A DNA stretch of 64,000 bases from Arthrobacter sp. OVS8 (GTDB lineage: Bacteria > Actinomycetota > Actinomycetes > Actinomycetales > Micrococcaceae), in assembly GCA_028370155.1 (NCBI GenBank), contig CP116670.1, positions 4,111,014-4,175,013 of the forward strand. Reading direction: 5' to 3'. A model generated the notes under the pieces. The model was not told where the DNA came from. It was given only the letters and a program-made list of their open reading frames with translations, and did not search any database. This document shows, one piece after another, positions 59,463 to 64,000 of this stretch (its first letter is position 1; every line of letters begins with the position of its first letter). A program made the translations under genes and the position numbers.

Positions 59463-60554
59463 CTAGGCCGGCCACGTCCCGCTGGCGAAGAAATCCCGGA
59501 TGGTCGCTTCATGCGGCTCGGGATCCAGGCCCTGGGACCGCAGCCACTCCGGGTTGTAGTAGTTGCCGGCGTAGCGGTCTCCGCCGTCGCACATCAACGA
59601 CACGACACTGCCGCGGCGGCCCTCGGCGATCATCTCGGCGATGAGCTGCCAGACGCCCCACAGGTTGGTGCCGGTGGAGGGGCCAGCGTGCAGGCCGGCG
59701 TGGTCGCGCAGATGTCGCATGGCCGCCACCGAGGCCGCGTCCGGGACCTGGACCATGTGGTCGATGACGGCGGGGACAAAGCTGGGTTCCAGCCGCGCAC
59801 GGCCGATTCCCTCGATCCGCGACGGCTGGCCCGCAGGGGCTGTGCGGCGCCGGATCTTTGGTTTTCCAGCCAGCCGGGGTAGAACGCGGAGTTCTCCGGA
59901 TCCACTACTGCGAGTTCTGTGCCGTGGCGGTGGTACCGGAGATAGCGGCCGATGGTGGCGCTGGTGCCGCCGGTGCCTGCGCCCACGACGATCCAGCGGG
60001 GATCGGGTGCTCCTCGAGGGCAAGCTGTCCGAAGATCGACTCGGCGATGTTGTTGTTGCCGCGCCAGTCCGTGGCCCGTTCCGCGTAGGTGAACTGGTCC
60101 ATGTAGTGGCCGTTGGTGCGCCGGGCGAGGTCTCCGGCGGCCTCATAGACCTCCGAGGCGTGGTCCACGAGCAGGCACGAGCCGCCGAACTGCTCGATCA
60201 GGGCGATCTTCTCCCGGCTGGTGCTCCGGGCCATCACCGCAATGAACGGAAGCCCCAGCAGCTGGGCAAAATAGGCTTCGGACACGGCCGTGCTGCCGCT
60301 GGAGGCCTCCACGATGGTGGTTCCTTCCGAGATCCAGCCGTTGACCAGCCCAAAAGGAACAGTGATCTGGCCAGCCGGTGCTTCAGGCTGCCGGTCCGGT
60401 GGGTGGACTCGTCCTTGAGGTACAGCTGGACGCCCCAGTGTTCCGGAAGCGGGACGGAGTACAAATGTGTGTCCGCGGACCGGTTGTTCTCGGCGTTGAT
60501 TCTCCGGATGGCTTCGTCGGCCCAGGCCCTGTCCTGCTGTCGTTCTCTGATCAC
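59463..60554 (-). CDS. PLP-dependent cysteine synthase-like enzyme (Cds1 type)
   Basis: 364 residues after restoring three bases (near 60370, 60010, 59850). The PLP lysine lies in DESTHRTGSLKHRLARSLFL, the phosphate/Asn loop in VEASSGSTAVSEAYFAQLLG, then WIVVGAGTGGTSATIGRYLR, STGTNLWGVWQLIAEMIAEG and VVSLMCDGGDRYAGNYYNPE. Fold type II beta-family; the long N-terminus and DGGDRY ending match mycobacterial Cds1 (cysteine desulfhydrase) more than CysK. Divergent from the sulfurtransferase gene, a plausible sulfur-metabolism pair. Confidence 0.83.
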
Positions 60555-60591
60555 CGCACCAGCCTACCGGCGGGGGCAGGTTCCGCATCGA

Positions 60592-60597
60592 TAGAGT
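60592..60597 (+). promoter_or_regulatory. Leaderless -10 box (TAGAGT) of sulfurtransferase
   Basis: TAGAGT ends 6 bases before ATG 60604; no RBS is present. Confidence 0.5.
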
Positions 60598-60603
60598 GGG
60601 CGG

Positions 60604-61521
60604 ATGAAGACCCTCATGGATGTTGTGACCTTGAAGGACCGGCTGGACGCCGCCGGCGCGGCCGGCGCGCGGACGGTGTTGCTCGATGTGCGGTGGGCGC
60701 TCGGGGACCCGCACGGCCGGGAGCATTACCTCGCGGAGCACCTCCCCGGCGCCGTCTTCGTGGACCTCGCCACGGAACTCGCCGGCCCGGCGGACCCCAG
60801 CCGCGGCCGCCACCCGCTCCCACCCTGGACCAGTTTCAGACGTCAGCGCGCGCCTGGGGCATCCGCGCCGGGGACGTTGTGGTGGCCTATGACGACAGCG
60901 GCAACCTGGCCGCCGCGAGGCTCTGGTGGATGCTGCGGAATGCGGGGATCGCCGACGTTTACCTGCTCGACGGCGGCCTGGCCGCCTGGCGCGACGCGGG
61001 CTTCGACGTCGAAAGCGGCGAGCGGCAGGTGGAACCTGGCGACATCGTGCTGACGGGAGACGCACGTCATCGACGCCGGGCAGGCGGCCTCGTGGGGCGG
61101 CACGGGTTGTTGCTGGACGCGCGGGCGGGGAGCGGTACCGCGGTGAGTTCGAACCTGTGGACCCGCGGGCGGGCCATATCCCGGGGCCGTGAGCGCCCCG
61201 ACGACGGCGAATGTCGGTGCGGACGGCAGGTTCCTTTCCCCGGAGGCGCTGCGCGAACGCTTTACGAGTCTCGGAGTCCGCGCCGATGTTCCTACCGCCG
61301 TCTACTGCGGATCCGGCGTCACGGCGGCCCACGAAATTGCGGCCCTGGAAATCGCCGGATTCCCCGCCGCTCTCTACCCCGGGTCGTTCTCCGAGTGGTC
61401 CAATAATGACTCGAACGAAGTTGTGACCGGAGCTGCCCCGTATCCGGACGGGGCAGGGGCCGCAATTGATCCTGACGGGGCCGACGTCGCCACTGATCCG
61501 GACGGGGACGCTGCACCGTAG
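60604..61521 (+). CDS. Thiosulfate/mercaptopyruvate sulfurtransferase, two rhodanese domains
   Basis: 306 residues after restoring three bases (near 60830, 61065, 61185). First, non-catalytic domain: TVLLDVRWALGDPHGREHYL, EHLPGAVFVDLATELAGPAD, VVAYDDSGNLAAARLWWMLR, LDGGLAAWRDAGFDVESG. Second: LLLDARAGERYRGEFEPVDP, RAGHIPGAVSAPTTANV and the active-site Cys loop VYCGSGVTAAHEIAALEIAG (C-G-S-G-V-T, as in TST/MST). Ends in a short acidic repeat DPDGADVATDPDGD. Moves sulfane sulfur to cyanide or thiols. Confidence 0.88.
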
Positions 61522-61627
61522 GGTGCCGCCCGCTCTTGGGAAGTTCCTGTGAACCGCCCACCCCGATCGACGGGACCCCTCGTGTGATCCAAGGCCCACG
61601 GGCGCAGCATCCGGCCGGCCAGCTCGC

Positions 61628-63081
61628 TCATGCGGCCGGAAGCACTGCCAGTCGTGCGCGTTTGAGCGATTTGGCGCGGTGTCGGAGTTCGCGGCGGTGA
61701 TGGCTGGTGTCGGCGGCCGGCGCGGCTCTGTTGGGCAGCGAGCCGGTCAGACCCGTTCCGGGCAGCGGGGGTGCGGTGGAGTGGTAGCTGTGGCCGGTGG
61801 GGGTCCGGATCTCGATGCTGTGTCTGGTGCCGGGCCGGGGTTTGGCGGTCCAGCCGGGGGTTTCTTTGGTGTGGTTGCAGGCTTCGCAGAGCCCTGCGCC
61901 GTTGTCCCGGGTGGTGGGTCCGCCGCGGTGCCAGGGGATGATGTGGTCGAAGTGGCGGATCGGGGCATCGCAGTACGGGGTGCGGCAGGTGTCGTCCCGG
62001 GCCTGGATGAAGCGGCGGAGTCCGGGCGGGAAGAGCCGGGCGCGGGAGTCCATGGAGGTGAGTTCGCCGGTGCCGGGGGCGGTGTAGAGCCGGCGGAGCC
62101 AGACGTTGAAGGCTTTATCCCCGACGGTGTCGGTGTCCCTGGCCGTATCCTGCGTGAGGAGGTCGCGGGCCCAGGCGGCGGGGACGATGCCGTAGCCGGG
62201 GAGGCGGGCGGGTTCGCTGTCGCTCTGGAGGAGGGTGCGGTCGGTCATGACGAGCTGGAGTTCGATGCCGGTGATCCCGCCGGGGGTGCCGGTGGTGCGT
62301 TCGACCAGGGTGTCGGCCATGAGTTGGCCGCGGGTGCGGGGTCCCCGTTGTTGCGGAGGGTGTCGGCGTGCCGGGTCAGCGCGGCGTACATCGCGACGCC
62401 CTGACCGACGGGGAGCAAGGCGGTGAGGTAGCACATGGTGTCCGGGGCCGGGCGGAGACTGACGTGCCGTTCGGCGGCGGCGTGGCTGGCCCGCTGCGTG
62501 ACGGTGCGCGGGTCCCGGCGGTACGCGGCGGCCCGGGCCGCGGCGATGATGCGCCGGTCCCCGGCGCCGTCGAACGTCCCGGTGTCGGCGGCGAGCTCGG
62601 CGTCCACAGCGGTGCGGTCCTCCGCGGTCAGGCCCGCGGTCTCCCGGACCAGGAGGGTGGCGCGCCATTCGTTGAGCTGCCCGGCCTCCAACGCAGCGAA
62701 AGTGCGGGGCATTTCGGTGACCAGGGCTTTCGCCAGGCCGAGGAGCCTGCCGCCCTTGGCCGGGGATTCGCGCCGGGCGAGGGCGATCTGCGCGCCGACC
62801 CCGGTGCCGAGCTCGGCCGCGGGCATCCCGGCGTCGACCTGTTCACGGCGCTGCAGCAGATCGAAGGCGACGGACAAACGGGCCTGACGGGCAGCCAGGG
62901 CAGACTTTTGGTCTTCCAGCTCACGGATTTGGCTGATCAGTCCGGCACTGTCGCGGGCGGGCCGGACAGCCGTCAGCGCCCGGGCCACCTCCGCGACCGT
63001 CACGCGTTCCGGCTCACCTGCGTCAGCCGGATGAAGCCTTCCAGCCGGTCGAAATGCGTCGGGCCCCTGCCTGCTATCCAT
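61628..63081 (-). CDS. DUF222/HNH endonuclease (13E12-type) protein
   Basis: 484 residues after restoring one base near 62340. Long helical DUF222 domain (EVARALTAVRPARDSAGLIS, AGQLNEWRATLLVRETAGLT, AAAYRRDPRTVTQRASHAAA) then an HNH nuclease: TCRTPYCDAPIRHFDHIIPW with GLCEACNHTKETPGW. These proteins occur in many copies in Arthrobacter and mycobacteria and may be mobile; function unclear. Leaderless start ATG 63081 after TAGAGT (63088-63093). A degenerate copy of the promoter and first codons lies 178 bases upstream. Confidence 0.87.
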
Positions 63082-63111
63082 GATCAAACTCTACTTTTGG
63101 GCACTGACATT
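63079..63111 (-). repeat. Promoter/start repeat of HNH gene, copy 1
   Basis: CATGATCAAACTCT identical with copy 2 at 63257, then 14 of 19 matches including CTGACATT. It carries the functional leaderless promoter of the HNH gene. Confidence 0.7.
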
Positions 63112-63256
63112 TATTGAAGGGCCCCTGCGCGCCGAAAGGTAGCGCCCGGCAAGGGCTTTCTGCCGGATAGTTGGTAGGCTCCCGGCCGCGGTGGAGGATC
63201 TGCGCCGGGATTGCCCATCCAGGGCTTTGCGGGCCGCCTCAGGCCTGCTTTCTTTG

Positions 63257-63289
63257 CATGATCAAACTCTGGATTTGCGCTCTGACATT
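63257..63289 (-). repeat. Promoter/start repeat of HNH gene, copy 2 (remnant)
   Basis: Direct repeat of 63079-63111, 28 of 33 bases equal. Here the -10 is CAGAGT and the start ATG is followed by a short frame that stops after six codons. Similarity continues about 16 bases into the would-be gene. The 145 bases between the copies hold no coding sequence. Confidence 0.65.
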
Positions 63290-63297
63290 GAGCGGGG

Positions 63298-63817
63298 TCA
63301 CAAGTGCCGCGCTGGCCTGTCCGCGTGCTCGGGCGGCCAGACAACTTCGAAGCGTTCAAAGACGATCTCGTCGTCCTCTGACCATTCATGCCCGGCCGCG
63401 GCGGGGACCCGTGTCCAGTATCGGCGGTGTTCACGCTGCCAACTTTCCAGGGACAAGTCGTCTTCGCCCTCATCACGAGCGAAGGCGCTGTCAGCGCTCG
63501 TGAAGGGGCCGATGCGGGCTCCGTGCTGCGGATGATGATGCGGGGCAGGCCATCACCGTCGCAGGCAATCCAATGGGATCCAATGCGGGGCACCTGGTCG
63601 CCGCGGGCGATGAAGTCCGCGACGAGTTCCGCCGTCGCGCGTTTCCTTCCGCTGAGAACGATGCCGAGGAGGTCGTTGGCGAGCCGTTTCGAATCACCGA
63701 AGTGCTCCACGGTGTATTCGGGTGACGCGGCAACGGCTTCGGGATGCGCGGCGGCGTAAGCGCCCCACATTCGGTCAGCTGCCTGGACATCGGCGGGGTG
63801 ACTGGTTGAGATTCCAC
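63298..63817 (-). CDS. ASCH-domain protein
   Basis: 173 residues after restoring two bases (near 63795 in a C-run and near 63520). From GTG 63817, VESQPVTP then DVQAADRMWGAYAAAHPEAV. VEHFGDSKRLANDLLGIVLS, RKRATAELVADFIARGDQVP and HWIACDGDGLPRIIIRSTE are the ASCH beta-barrel (GxKxAT core written GRKRAT); the tail HEWSEDDEIVFERFEVVWP is typical. ASCH proteins bind RNA or modified nucleosides (amidohydrolase YqfB type). Role here unknown. Confidence 0.82.
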
Positions 63818-63883
63818 GTCACTATCGTCGCAGGCACGGAACGAAAGTCCCCGTTCTGATTGGCCAACTCCCGTCGCCCGGGT

Positions 63884-63889
63884 TAGCGT
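63884..63889 (+). promoter_or_regulatory. Leaderless -10 box (TAGCGT) of right-edge gene
   Basis: TAGCGT ends 6 bases before ATG 63896, the same arrangement as in five other genes of the window. Confidence 0.45.
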
Positions 63890-63895
63890 CAAGTC

Positions 63896-64000
63896 ATGAC
63901 TCCCGGACGCCCCGTACCGCCGCCCTCGCCAAGCCGCTGCCCGATCTGTCCGCGGACGCCACGGACGCCGCAAGCACCGCGCGCGCCACGGGCACGCCGG
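63896..64000 (+). CDS. 5' end of a gene cut by the right window edge
   Basis: ATG 63896 after a leaderless-type -10. As printed it reads MTPGRPVPPPSPSRCPICP; with one base restored in a C-run near 63920 it continues ALAKPLPDLSADATDAASTA, which has better coding character. Too short to identify. Confidence 0.4.
   Translation, partial: MTPGRPVPPPSPSRCPICPRTPRTPQAPRAPRARR

Overview
The window looks like a high-GC actinobacterial chromosome of the Arthrobacter/Pseudarthrobacter type (Micrococcaceae). The evidence is a 24-residue bL37 ribosomal gene, a SigH/RsrA-type sigma/ZAS anti-sigma pair next to aroA-rsgA-hisN, an actinobacterial fused 2-oxoglutarate decarboxylase (Kgd), a SAM-IV riboswitch, a tmRNA with tag AESKRTDFALAA, many leaderless promoters (TANNNT box 6-8 nt before ATG) and very high GC. 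This assignment is inferred from gene content, not from a database search.

Data quality matters here. About 37 of roughly 60 genes are split into two to five reading frames. Almost every break is explained by missing bases, nearly always in G/C runs, and the gene lengths become multiples of three once those bases are restored. This is the pattern of an unpolished assembly, so the genes are annotated as single CDSs with the break points noted, not as pseudogenes.

Layout. 1-12.5 kb: surface-glycan locus (DUF6541-like membrane protein, GT2 and GT4 glycosyltransferases, ABC exporter, DUF2304 protein, acyltransferase 3). 12.5-15.2 kb: secreted GH25 muramidase with ten FG-GAP-like repeats, its RBS inside a hairpin. 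15.5-16.5 kb: galE. 16.6-21.3 kb: compact Tad pilus operon (tadA, tadB, tadC, Flp-like peptide, three TadE/TadG-like proteins). 21.4-26.9 kb: prfB, ftsE, ftsX, M23 hydrolase, smpB, ssrA. 26.9-30.5 kb: accessory stretch with a duplicated ssrA 3' end bracketing a phage-type DUF6221 gene and an integrase N-terminal remnant, then a nitroreductase/adenylate-forming-enzyme pair of lower GC. 30.5-42.2 kb: small proteins, mntR-crcB-crcB, a SAM-IV-controlled aminotransferase/methyltransferase unit, hemA, hisN, rsgA, aroA, doxX, sigH-rsrA, bL37. 42.3-50.2 kb: DUF4097-padR operon with a strong palindromic operator, degenerate SGNH protein, kgd, guaB1. 50.2-55.9 kb: two CNNM/CorC proteins behind a long leader, then a Zur-type palindrome and znuABC. 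56-64 kb: tetR-MFS with a phased TGCA array, zur, MBL hydrolase, cysteine synthase-like enzyme, sulfurtransferase, DUF222-HNH, ASCH protein, and the start of one more gene.

How the parts fit: FtsEX with the adjacent M23 protein is the usual divisome-controlled peptidoglycan hydrolase module. MntR sits in one operon with two fluoride-channel subunits. Zur lies 3 kb from its likely target znuABC. SigH has its own thiol-stress promoter and an in-frame N-terminal extension like Streptomyces SigR'. The aminotransferase-methyltransferase unit has a SAM riboswitch followed by an intrinsic terminator.
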